A DNA stretch of 30,434 nt, taken from the NCBI GenBank assembly GCA_049511715.1, contig JBEKXU010000038.1, positions 1 through 30,434 of the forward strand, written 5' to 3'. The position numbers were made by a program, and so were the translations under genes. Numbering within the stretch: position 1 is the first letter of the stretch; each line of letters opens with the position of its first letter. The stretch is from JBEKHT01 sp049511715 (GTDB lineage: Bacteria; Chloroflexota; Anaerolineae; Anaerolineales; RBG-16-64-43). This document shows positions 15,440 through 25,700 of the stretch, one piece after another. Below the pieces are notes generated by a model, which was not told where the DNA came from, did not search any database, and worked only from the letters and a program-made list of their open reading frames with translations.

Positions 15440-15451
15440 CTGTTTTGTCAA
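15423..15451 (-). promoter_or_regulatory. sigma70-type promoter of the MarR-ABC-ABC operon
   Basis: On the minus strand TTGACA (RC of 15446-15451) is followed after exactly 17 nt by TATATA (RC of 15423-15428). The start of transcription is expected near 15416, giving a short leader before the ATG at 15390. Confidence 0.75.
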
Positions 15452-16529
15452 GCTATCGACAATCAAGGGTTGCGCAACAGGCCCCACATGAAGGGATGAG
15501 CCGCCTTTTGGGGAGGGCGGGCAGTTGCAACGAAGAATGACTATATGGGCGAAGAAAGGAAAAGGCGGGAATATAGTTTCCGGCGCAGTAGGTTGGTGAT
15601 GACCGAGCAATCCTTCCGGCGAGGGATCAGGAGCAGTGGGAATTCAGGATCAGATGCAACCTGTATTGCCGCAGGATGATCCAGTAGCTGAAGGGAACGG
15701 CGCGGGGAGAGGGCTCGGGGAATGCAGGCCAGAGGGAGGAGGTGTGAGAAGTCGGAAACCCATGGGGGCGGAATGAGTGAGGCGAGCGGCGGAATCTTGG
15801 ACATGCCGGCTGGCCGAGGGCAGAGCAGATCCAAAAGTTGGAGCGAAAGTACTTGCGCGGTGCTTACCCGGGTGGATCTACCGGACGATACGCAGGGTGC
15901 GCCTGCCGATGGCAATCCGGCGTTCCCATGCGACCAGGCTCGGCACTCAGGCCCGCCCGCCGCTGGATGGCCCGGCACGGAGCTACTCCAACGACTTTGC
16001 TTCATCGGCTTCAACCAGCGCCGAAAAGCTGGGCAACAGCGTTGACATGGGGACGGCCCTGATCTGGGCCATGCGCTTCCCGATCGAGGTCGCAGTTCTG
16101 GTCGGGCACCCGCTCTCAAGGTCCTGTTCGCAGGGTGGAGTCCGCCTGAGAGCGGAGCGCAAAACGCAAGTGTCTCCTTTCCTCTGGACGGCCCTGCTGG
16201 GAACCTGTGGTAGCCGACAGCCGCATTCGAACATGCCGCGGTGGGAGAATCGGTCGAACCGCTACAGGCGTGGGCACGGTAGACATTGGCAAGAGAGGGG
16301 GGGCCTCCCAGGGGCCGAACCCGAGACCAGGGTGCTTCAAACCCAGAGGGGGGAAAGCGTTCAAGAAACATCACGCGCAGGGGAATCTGGTTGATTGCGC
16401 GAATAGACGAAAAGGGAGAACCGAGGCTCAGAGGATATTGGTTCTTCATTCACGTAGCGGGGCCAGGACTCGCTTGCCCCCTCGGCCCGAACACAGCGGG
16501 CTGGCGATCCAGGCCCGGGAAAATGGGAC
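15452..16529. other. Gene-poor stretch of about 1.1 kb
   Basis: Frames of up to 302 codons exist (15541-16449 minus, 15777-16394 plus), but they oppose each other, lack ribosome-binding sites and are Ser/Pro/Arg-rich. I take them as GC-driven noise over decayed DNA. No RNA gene was recognised. Confidence 0.45.
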
Positions 16530-16750
16530 CTCCAGGCAACCAGCCCGCAAGTCTGTGGTTGGAAAAAGAAGTCGCAAGTTCACTCGATCTGCGATTTGGT
16601 TTTTCCCGGGGGCACCTCAGCGCACGGAACCGAAGCTCGCTAGGTGATGAGCCCTCCTCCTGCAGGGGCGGCCTCAGACCTCCGTTCCACTCGTTCGAGG
16701 GGGTTCCCTGCGGTTCGGCACGAGTGAGCCTGGGAAGGTTCGCAACGAAA
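16530..16750 (+). repeat. Dispersed repeat, copy 3
   Basis: Aligns almost without gaps with 28830-29045. Shared blocks in the same order are GAAGTCGCA (16569), CGCACGGAACCG (16621), TGATGAGCCCTC (16645), GTTCCAC (16684) and ACGAGTGAGCCTGG (16720). By eye roughly three quarters of positions match in the central 120 nt. After about 16745 the resemblance ends. Confidence 0.6.
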
Positions 16751-17355
16751 AGCAAGTGCGAGGGTAGCACTACGGCCCGTCCCTTGTTCAAGCACGGCAT
16801 CCCGCCGCATTGTCCGCGGGGGACCTTTCAGGCCAATTGCCGCACCAAGGAGATCTAGGCCAGGACGGGAGGAGGGCATTCTGGGCCACGAGTTGGGCAT
16901 TGCTGCGAGGGATGTCGATGGCAAAACCGGAAATGACAGCAAAGCGAGATCGCCGGGTGAACCGGACGGTAGGGAATTCCAATGTCAACAATGCGGAGCG
17001 TATGCGTCGGACAACCGGTCGACCACGGAAGGTATGCAGAATAGGCCCTCGACGGGAGATCAAAGCCCATCATTGGAGTGCCTTGCGGGTTCGATCGAGG
17101 TCTGTTGTCGGGCGATAGCGGTTTTCGGCCAGGACAACAATGGTATCCGGCTGGGTGAACGGGTTATGGCAAGGCGGAATTGGTATTGGATCCTTGACGT
17201 CCAGGTCCAGAATTAATCCTGCGGTTTCCTGGACTGATAGAGAGTGGAGCTCTCCTTTCCAGATTCATGGCACCTCTCTCCCCTATCGTAGGGCACAGGT
17301 GAGGGGTAATATTCCTTCATGTTCGCCGAGACTGACAGGACCCTAGGAGGCATCC
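16751..17355. other. Gene-free stretch before the Asp-box lipoprotein
   Basis: Several short frames on both strands, none with support. The promoter of the following gene must lie here, but I see no convincing -35/-10 pair. Confidence 0.4.
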
Positions 17356-18519
17356 ATGCGCTTCCTCAACAACAGGTTAATGGCCGGATTGGCGACAATC
17401 GTTCTCTTGGTCCAGGCCTGCGGCCTGGCTCGCGGAGTCGCGCCCACACCTACGGCCGCAATTGTCACCGCAGCCGTAATCACCACTACCCCCACGCCTT
17501 CTCGACCGGCAGCAGTTTCCCCCCAGATCGATTCCTTCCACATGCTGGACCCGAACAATGGCTGGGCGATCAGCGACACAGAGGTCCTGCGCACCTCCGA
17601 CGGCGGTACCACCTGGTACAACGTTACCCCGCCGGGTGTGAGCCGCCTGGGCTTCAGCACGGCTTCGTTTTACCTGGCCGCCAATATCGCCTGGGTGGTC
17701 GTGCCACGCGCAGACTCCACGAGTGGCGGGAAGCTCTGCCGGACGACTGACGGCGGAGCGACCTGGGCCTCCGTTTCGGTGCCATTCGGTCGCGGATCAA
17801 TTCAATTTCTGGACACATCAAACGGCTGGGACCTGGTGGAGTTGAGTGGGGCGATGAGCCACGAGGCCGTAGCCGTGTTCACCACGGGCGATGGTGGGAA
17901 CACGTGGTCGCGGGTCTTCATCGATGATCCCACAGTTACCGGCTCCAGCGACACATTACCGTTGGCCGGGGATAAGAACGGCATCGCTGCATTGGACGCT
18001 AATCATGCGTGGGTCCCCGGCGCACAACCGTCGCCCAATTTTGTCTACCTTTATATGTCGCAGGATGGCGGCCACACGTGGACGCATCAGAATGTGGCCA
18101 TTCCGAACGGTTATGCCGAGGGAATGACCAGTGTCTCCCCACCGACTTTCTTCGGATCCACCGCAGGGGTCCTGCCGGTGCAGCTGATGGCCAACAACAG
18201 CGGGGTTGTCTTCTACAACAGCCGTGATGCCGGCCAAACCTGGACGGCTTCGCAACCGGTAGCCCAGCGTGGCGATGCCTCGGTTGCGTCAATGGCTGAT
18301 TTTTTCGTGTGGGATGGCGGGCCAGACCTGAACGTCAGCCACGATTCCGGTTCCACTTGGACGGAAGTGACCCCCAACATTAATGTTCATGATACCTTGG
18401 CCTCCTTCCAATTCGTGGACGCCAACACGGGCTGGGCCCTGACCGAGGACGCCAACAGCCACCATTCGCTATACAAGACCACGGATGGCGGGGCGACCTG
18501 GACGGCTCTCATCCCCTGA
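17356..18519 (+). CDS. Asp-box (BNR) beta-propeller lipoprotein
   Basis: The 387-aa product has a signal peptide with lipobox (ATIVLLVQAC, Cys22), a Thr/Pro/Ala-rich linker to about residue 55, then a repeat domain. Seven Asp-box motifs (S/T-x-D-x-G-x-T-W) are visible: SDGGTTW near 80, TDGGATW near 131, GDGGNTW near 177, QDGGHTW near 236, RDAGQTW near 289, HDSGSTW near 328 and TDGGATW near 376. They alternate with D.N.GW segments, the pattern of sialidase-like or Ycf48-like propellers. No sialidase Arg triad can be identified, so I infer a surface binding or assembly role and not glycosidase activity. AGGAGG stands 5 nt before the ATG. It is transcribed in the same direction as the stress protein gene but 255 nt away, so it is probably its own unit. 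Confidence 0.85.
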   Translation: MRFLNNRLMAGLATIVLLVQACGLARGVAPTPTAAIVTAAVITTTPTPSRPAAVSPQIDSFHMLDPNNGWAISDTEVLRTSDGGTTWYNVTPPGVSRLGFSTASFYLAANIAWVVVPRADSTSGGKLCRTTDGGATWASVSVPFGRGSIQFLDTSNGWDLVELSGAMSHEAVAVFTTGDGGNTWSRVFIDDPTVTGSSDTLPLAGDKNGIAALDANHAWVPGAQPSPNFVYLYMSQDGGHTWTHQNVAIPNGYAEGMTSVSPPTFFGSTAGVLPVQLMANNSGVVFYNSRDAGQTWTASQPVAQRGDASVASMADFFVWDGGPDLNVSHDSGSTWTEVTPNINVHDTLASFQFVDANTGWALTEDANSHHSLYKTTDGGATWTALIP

Positions 18520-18577
18520 GGAAGACCGTGGTGGCCGAAATCCTCATGGCAACCCGTCGCCGATGACGGAATCACTG

Positions 18578-18592
18578 CGGGCTGACAGCCCG
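18578..18592 (+). terminator. Weak hairpin after the Asp-box gene
   Basis: CGGGCT-GAC-AGCCCG forms a 6-bp stem with a tight loop 59 nt after the stop codon. No T-run follows, so it is at best a weak or factor-assisted terminator. Confidence 0.3.
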
Positions 18593-18637
18593 ACGGTCTA
18601 TTGCAAACACGGAATGCAGGCTCATGGGGGGCTGATG

Positions 18638-18646
18638 TGATACGAT
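18638..18646 (+). promoter_or_regulatory. Candidate extended -10 promoter for the stress protein/glucan synthase pair
   Basis: TGA-TACGAT is an extended -10 with 5 of 6 hexamer matches, the same architecture as the CarD promoter. Transcription would start near 18653, about 120 nt before the stress protein start. No clear -35 is present. Confidence 0.4.
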
Positions 18647-18773
18647 AGAGGCGGCAACCAGCCCGAGCGATGCTTGGTCGGCGGGAGCGCGCTGCAGGGG
18701 AAGGCACAGAGTCCCGTTGTTCTCGTGTCTTGGTCCCGCTGGTGAGGCAGGGCCCTCCCGGAGGAGGATGGAT

Positions 18774-19730
18774 ATGTTCGCTCACATCCTTGTCCCCTTG
18801 GACGGATCATCCCTGGCAGAGTGCGTTCTGCCCCACGCCGTCCTGATGAATCGAGCGACGGCCGCCAAGATAACCCTCTTGCGTGTTGTGGAACAAGCCG
18901 AGATGGGAGGCCGGACGCGTTCCATCGATCTAATGGAATGGCAATTCAGCAAGGCGGAAGCGGGGGCCTACCTCAAGGAGGTCGCCGGACGATTCGGCGC
19001 GGTTGGCATCTCCCCTGACCAGGTTCTCCTGGAAGGGCAGCCCGCCCTGAGGGTGATTGACTACGCCCACGCCAATCAAGTTGATTTGATCGTCCTCAGT
19101 TCTCATGGTCGCAGCGGGTTGAGCGGCTGGAACGTAAGCAGCGAGGTTCAGAGAATCCTGTGGCGTGCCCGTCTCTCGATTTTGCTCGTCCCGGCCTATC
19201 AACCGGCGAGCAGCGACCTCATCGGCCTGCGATATAGGCGCATCCTGGTTCCCCTGGATGGCTCCCAGCGTGCGGAGTGCGTCCTGCCGCTGGTAATGGC
19301 GCTGGCCAAGGAGCAGGGGTCCCAGGTTTTGCTCGCCCATGTGGTGCAGCGGCCCGAACTGCCTCGCCGCGCTCCTGTTTCCAGGGAGGACCAGGCCTTG
19401 GCGGATCAGCTCACTGAGCGCAATCGCCTGGAGGCCGCGAAATACATCGAGGAGCTCCGATCCCGCCTCCCATTTTCGGTGAGTACCCATCTGCTGGTGA
19501 GCGAGCATGTGTCCGCCGCGCTTAATTTGCTGGCGGCCCAGGAAAAAGTCGACCTTCTCGTTATCAGCGCCCACGGTTATTCGGGTGGAACCCAGTGGCC
19601 CTATGGAAGCCTGGCGATGAGCTTCATCGCGTACGGCAGCAGCCCGTTGTTCATTGTCCAGGATCTCGGCCCGGAGGAGATCGGGCCGACCGTGGCCGAG
19701 CTGGCAGTTGGAGAGAGGCAAAAAAACTGA
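18774..19730 (+). CDS. Tandem-domain universal stress protein (UspA family)
   Basis: The 318-aa protein consists of two Usp domains, each opening with the same strand, FAHILVPLDGSSLAECVLP (residue 2) and YRRILVPLDGSQRAECVLP (about residue 157). The nucleotide-binding motif (G-x2-G-x9-G-S/T) is nearly kept in domain 2 (SAHGYSGGTQWPYGS) but degenerate in domain 1 (SSHGRSGLSGWNVSS, where Ser replaces the second Gly). Family members bind ATP or act as nucleotide-dependent sensors in stress. The start at 18774 is chosen because GGAGGAGG is 6 nt upstream; a frame open further 5' from 18717 has no such support. The stop is 15 nt before the TTG start of the large glucan synthase gene, so the two are most likely co-transcribed. 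Confidence 0.9.
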   Translation: MFAHILVPLDGSSLAECVLPHAVLMNRATAAKITLLRVVEQAEMGGRTRSIDLMEWQFSKAEAGAYLKEVAGRFGAVGISPDQVLLEGQPALRVIDYAHANQVDLIVLSSHGRSGLSGWNVSSEVQRILWRARLSILLVPAYQPASSDLIGLRYRRILVPLDGSQRAECVLPLVMALAKEQGSQVLLAHVVQRPELPRRAPVSREDQALADQLTERNRLEAAKYIEELRSRLPFSVSTHLLVSEHVSAALNLLAAQEKVDLLVISAHGYSGGTQWPYGSLAMSFIAYGSSPLFIVQDLGPEEIGPTVAELAVGERQKN

Positions 19731-19745
19731 TGCCGGCCTGGAAGA

Positions 19746-22700
19746 TTGACTGAGTTGGAGTCCGCCCGCAAACCCGCCGAGTCAGAGAGTGTTGCCCCGC
19801 AGCAGCTCTCCTTGGAAGACCACGCGAAGCGATTGGCCGCGGGTCAGCACGCGACGAGCCGTCCCGGCCAACACCGTTTCCTGCGCCGCCTTGACACGCA
19901 GGAAAGGCTTCTCCGTAGTGTCCATGCCCGCCTGGCCAGCATGCCAGACTCGAAGCTCGGGCTGTCGTACGCTGGGGAATGGCTGCTTGACAACTTCTAC
20001 GTTGTCACCCAGGCCATTCGGCAGGTCCGCCAGGATCTGCCTGAGGGGTTCTACCAAGAACTGCCGAAACTCGATGAGGCTCCCCTCCGCGACCTGCCGC
20101 GCATCTATGGCCTGGCGCGGGAACTGACGTCCCGCTGCGAGTATCATCTCGACCCGGATCGCATCCGACGCTTCGTTGCCGCCTACCAGACCGTGACCCC
20201 GCTGACGATGGGGGAACTGTGGGCCTTGCCGACAATGCTGCGCCTGGCTACCCTGGATCTGCTCGCTCAGGCCGCGACCAGCCTGCTTAATCACACGGAG
20301 GGAGGTGCGACTCCCTCCAATGCCGAATCGCTGGCGCAAGAGAAGCTTGAGCAATCCGCGGTTGCCAACAGCATTCTCAGCCTGCGCACGCTAGACATAG
20401 AGGACTGGAAGGCCCTCTTTGAAGACCTCAACGTGGTCGAGGCGATCTTGCGCTGTGATCCAGCCCAAGTGTACGCGCGGATGGATTTCGAGACTCGGGA
20501 TCGATACCGCAAGGTGGTTGAGCACCTGGCCCGGGCGGTGAACCGGTCCGAAGAGGCCGTTGCCCAGGTGGCCCTCGACCTTGCCCAATACCAAAATGAA
20601 GTCCGCATGGCCCGCGGCGGCGAATCCGTTCCCTCGCCTGAGGCAGACCCGCCCGGACCTCCCGAAAGCGATCGTGAGCGCAAGCCCTCCGCCCTTCACC
20701 CGCGTCGACCCCGTGGCTCGACTGCGCAGGTAAGAGGTCTTTTCGCAGCACGGGGCCACCACGTTGGCTTCTATCTCATCGATCAGGGGAGGAGGGAGCT
20801 CGAGGCCCGTCTGGACTACCACCCCTCCGTCAAGACGCGCGTGCGCCGCTGGCTTGATGGGCGCGCGATCTGGGTCTACCTTGGGAGCATTGGCCTTCTC
20901 GCGCTACTCCTTGAGATCGGCGTTGCAGGCCTCGCCGCGGCGAGCGGAGGAGTCTGGCTGCAGGTGGGTGCGGCCAGTCTGCTCGCCTTCGTCCCGGCCA
21001 TGACCATTAGTGTGAGTCTGGTCCATTCTGCCGTCCCGCGCCTTGTTCCGCCTCGTCTCTTGCCGAAGATGGAGTTCCAGGAGGGCATTCCCCGCGAGTG
21101 TAGCGCGCTGGTCGCCATCCCGGCCCTCCTCACCAGCTCCGAGGAAGTGGACGCCCTGCTTCGGCAACTCGAACAGCATTTTCTGAGCACGTTGGACGCG
21201 AACCTGCATTTCGCCCTTCTCACGGATTTCGGCGACGCCCCTCAGGAACGCATGCCGGGGGATGAGGCCTTGCTTGCGCGGGCCCGAGAAGGGATTCAGG
21301 CTCTCAACCAGAAGTACGCGCACGGACAGCCTGCGCGTTTCCAATTGTTCCATCGTGCTCGCACCTGGAACCCGCAGGAAGGCGTTTGGATGGGATGGGA
21401 GCGCAAGCGAGGCAAGCTGGTCGAACTGAGCAGTGTCATGAGGGGCGGGAGGGAATCGTCGTACATCATGGGCGGGTTCGCACGGCTGCCCCATGTCCGC
21501 TACGTGGTTACGCTCGACGCGGATTCGAAGCTCAGCCGAGGCGCTGTGCGTCGTCTTGTGGCAACGCTGGCTCACCCATTGAACCAGGCCGTGTTCGATC
21601 CGCGCAGCGGCGCCCTGATCGGCGGATACACTCTCCTCCAGCCGCGCGTCCGCGTCAAACCGACCAGCGTCGGGAAGACGATCCTGACCCGCGTCTTCGC
21701 GGGGGACCGCGGACTCGACCTTTACACAGAGGCGGTGTCCGACGTGTATCAGGACCTATTTCAGGAGGGCACCTACGTCGGGAAGGGCATCATGGACCTG
21801 GCCGCCTTCCAGCGCAGCCTGGCTGGGCGCGTTCCCGAGAATGCCCTGCTCAGCCACGACCTATTGGAGAGTGTGGTGGGGCGCGCAGGGCTAGTCAGCG
21901 ACGTGACCCTTCTGGAGGACTTCCCCGACCAGTACCTTGCCTATGAGGAGCGCTTGCACCGCTGGATTCGGGGCGACTGGCAGCTGTTGCCCTGGCTGCT
22001 GGCGCAGGTGCCGCTCGAGGCGGGCGGTGGAATACCGAATTATCTCTCGGCGCTCGATCGCTGGAAGATCTTCGATAACCTGCGGCGGAGCCTGCTCGCG
22101 CCATCCATGTTGGCCCTCCTTCTCGCCGGCTGGCTCTGGCTCCCGGGCCCCGCCAGCGTATGGACCGGGCTGGCGATCCTTGCCCCGGCTGCCTCTCTGC
22201 TGGCAGGGATAGCCCTTGAAGTCCGATATCGAGGGCCGACCGATCCCTCCCTGCAGGTTCTGCGGCCGCTCGGAACGGACCTGCTTCGGTGGTCCTTCGC
22301 CCTGATCTTTCTCCCCTTTGAGGCACTTCTGGCACTCGATGCGATCGGGATCACTCTGATTCGCCTGACCCTCACCCATCGGCGCCTGCTGCAGTGGACC
22401 TCGTCAGCCCATATTGCCCGCACCTTTGGAAGGCGCGAGGGGTCTGCTGTCACCTGGAGGCGGATGGGGCTTGCGCCGGTATTGGCACTCGCTCTTGGCC
22501 TGCTGACGGCGTGGCTCAGGCCTTCCTCTCTCCCGCTGGCCCTTCCTTTTCTGCTGGCCTGGTTGGCGTCGCCGCAGATTGCCCGGGCCATTGGCGGTCG
22601 CACCCGGCAGCCGCAGCCGCGGCTGAGCTCGGCCGAGGGGCAGCTGTTGCGCGGGCTTGCCCGGCGCACCTGGCTCTTCTACGAGCGCTTCGTTGGACCC

Positions 22701-25700
22701 GAAGATCACTGGTTGCCGCCGGACCACTTCCAAGAATCGCCGCATGGCCAAGTGGCCCACCGCACCTCCCCGACAAATATCGGGTTTCTCTTGCTCTCCG
22801 ACCTGGCGGCTGGAGACCTTGGGTATGTAAGCCCGATCGGCCTCGCCTTGAGACTGGACTCAACCTTCAACACGTTGGATTCTCTGGAACGCCATCGAGG
22901 CCATTTCTTTAATTGGTACGACACTCGCACTTTGGCGCCGCTTCCGCCACGCTACGTCTCGACGGTCGATAGCGGCAACCTGGCGGCGTGCCTGATCACA
23001 GTCTCCCAGGCGTGTTCCGCGATGGCGGAGGCGCGCGTCTTCCCGTGGCAGCGCTGGCAGGGGTTGCTCGACACCCTGGCCATCCTGGGTGAGGGACTGC
23101 AAGAGGCTGGGGACGATGGCGCGGCGACCGCGGTGCGGAACGAGCTGGCCGACATGGCCGGAAGGGTTCTCGCCGTCAAAGAGGAACCGGCTCAGTGGGC
23201 GGGGCTCCTGGAGGGTCTCTCTGGCCCGGGATCCTCGAAACTGGACCAACTGCTTGTGCAGATGATCGAAGCGACTCCTCAAACTCTTTCTGCGGAGGAG
23301 CTGAATGGACTGCGCCTGTGCTCCGAACGTGTTCGCCACCACCTCGGGAGCATGCGCCGCGACCTGGACCTGCTGCTCCCTTGGGTTTCCTTTCTGCAAG
23401 CGCCTCCGGCCCTCCTCACGGCGGAGCGAATCGACCCGCTCCTGGTGAGTTCGTGGGACACGCTCCTGAAGTCGTTCCCGCCGACCGTGCGTCTGCGTGA
23501 GGTGTCCGAGATTTGCCGCGCCGGAGAGGCCGGGTTGAAGGCTCTTCAGGCGCGCAGCGAAGAACTTGCCCACCTAAGTTTGCAAGCCCGGGAGGTCAAA
23601 GGTTTGCTTTCGGAGGCCGCGGCTTGGTGTGACCGCCTGGCCTCCGCACTGCAGGCCAGCCGCCTGGCCGCGGAAAGCCTGATCCTCCAATACCAGAAGC
23701 TGGGTGCGCGCGCCGAGGCATTCGTTCAGGCGATGAACTTTGGTTTCCTTTTCGATCCGCGGCGCCAGGTTTTTTATATTGGCTACAACCTGGCCGCCGG
23801 AAAAGTGGACGAGAACCATTATGACCTGCTGGCTTCGGAAGCTCGTCTGGCGAGTGTGGTGGCGATTGCCAAGGGCGATGTTCCGTTAAGCCACTGGCTG
23901 CACCTGGGCCGCCCGTTCACCCGGGCAGACGGCTCGCTTGCGCTCCTCTCGTGGAACGGGACCCTGTTCGAGTACTTGATGCCATCGCTGCTGCTGGGCA
24001 GCTACCCCGGCACTCTTCTCGACCAGAGTTCGCGGGCGGCCGTCAGGGGGCAGATCGACTATGCTCGCAGGAGGCAGGTACCCTGGGGGATCTCCGAATC
24101 GGGCTACTATGCGTTCGATGCGGGTTTCAACTACCAGTACCGTGCCTTCGGGGTTCCGGGTTGGGGCCTGAAGCGTGGGCTGGACGAGGACCTGGTGGTC
24201 GCGCCCTACGCATCCGTCATGGCGCTGTCCCTTTTCCCGCGCGAGGTGGTCAACAACATCCGTCGCCTTGGTCGCTTGGGGATGGTGGGGCAGTTCGGAT
24301 TCTATGAGGCCGTCGACTTCACCGTCTCCCGTCTCCCGCTCGGGCAGTCCCGGGCCCGGGTCCTCTCGTACATGTCGCATCACCACGGCATGACGCTCGC
24401 TGCCCTGGCCAACTTCTTGGGTGACGAGGGCATAGTGCGCCAGTTCTGTGCTGACCCCCGCATTCAAAGCGTCGAGCTGCTCCAGCAGGAGCAGTTGCCC
24501 CTGCGTGCCCCTCTCGAGGAGGCGTCCGGTTTGGCGGTGATGTCCGCCCAACCGATGCCCCAGCAAGTCAACCTGGCGCCCTGGCAAGTGCCCCCACAGG
24601 CGCAAACTCCGAATGTTCATCTCCTATCGAACGGCCGGTACGGGCTCGTGATCACTTCCGCGGGAGCAGGATACAGCCAGTGGCAAGGTATGGCACTGAC
24701 GCGGTGGCGTGCCGACCCGACGCTGGATGACTGGGGGACTTGGATCTATCTCAAGGACCGTGACAGCGGGGCTCTGTGGTCTGCCGCCTTTCAGCCCATC
24801 GCCTCCGCCTCGGCCCGCCAGAGCGCGCTGTTCTATCCCTACAAGGCAGAGTTCCACCACGAGCAGGACGCCCTTGCCCTGAAGATGGAGGTGGCGGTAG
24901 CGGTAGACGACGATGTGGAGATTCGGCATCTGGTCCTCACCAACAACAGCGATCGCCCGCGTCGGGTGACTCTAGCGAGCTATGCCGAGGTGGTTCTCGC
25001 ACCGCAGGAAGTTGACCGGGACCACCCGGCCTTCAACAAGCTCTTCATCGAGAGCGAATTCCTCCCTGACCTGAGCGCACTGATCTTTCATCGGCGCCCA
25101 CGCTCGGCTGAGGATCCGCCCATCCACCTGCTCCACATGCTGGTCGCCAACTCTGCGCGGCACGGGCCGGTGGCGCACGAAGCCGACCGGGCCCAGTTCT
25201 TGGGGCGCGGCCAGACGGTGCGTTCCCCGCTCTCGCTGGCCGGCCCGGGCGCCGGGCTGTCCGGAACGACCGGGGCGACACTGGACCCGATCATGGCCCT
25301 CGGTCTGGAGATCGACCTGGCACCCCGCGCCGCCACCCGTCTGGCCTTCGTCACGCTCGCCAGCAAAACTCGAGCCGAGGCTTTGGCGCTGGCCGGGCGC
25401 TACCAAACCCTTGCGGACATTGACAGCGCCTTCGGGCGGACACGCAGGCAGATCGAGGGGGAGATGCGCGAGCAAGGCCTTTCGACCGCGGATCTGGCTG
25501 GCCTCGACCAGTTGCTTTCCGCGCTCCTTTACCCCAACCCGGGACGGAGAGCCAAGGTGGAAACCCTCGCCTCGAACCGGAAGGGCCAGAACGGATTGTG
25601 GGCGTTTGGAATTTCTGGGGATTACCCGATCCTGCTGGTGCGGTTGGACAGTGAGGAGGAGACGCCTCTCGTGAGAGAGGTGCTGCGTGACCACGCGTTC

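Noticed and set aside
15541..16449. 302-codon open frame on the minus strand
   Set aside because: No ribosome-binding site, Ser/Pro/Arg-rich composition without domain motifs, and an equally long frame on the opposite strand; typical of GC-rich non-coding DNA.
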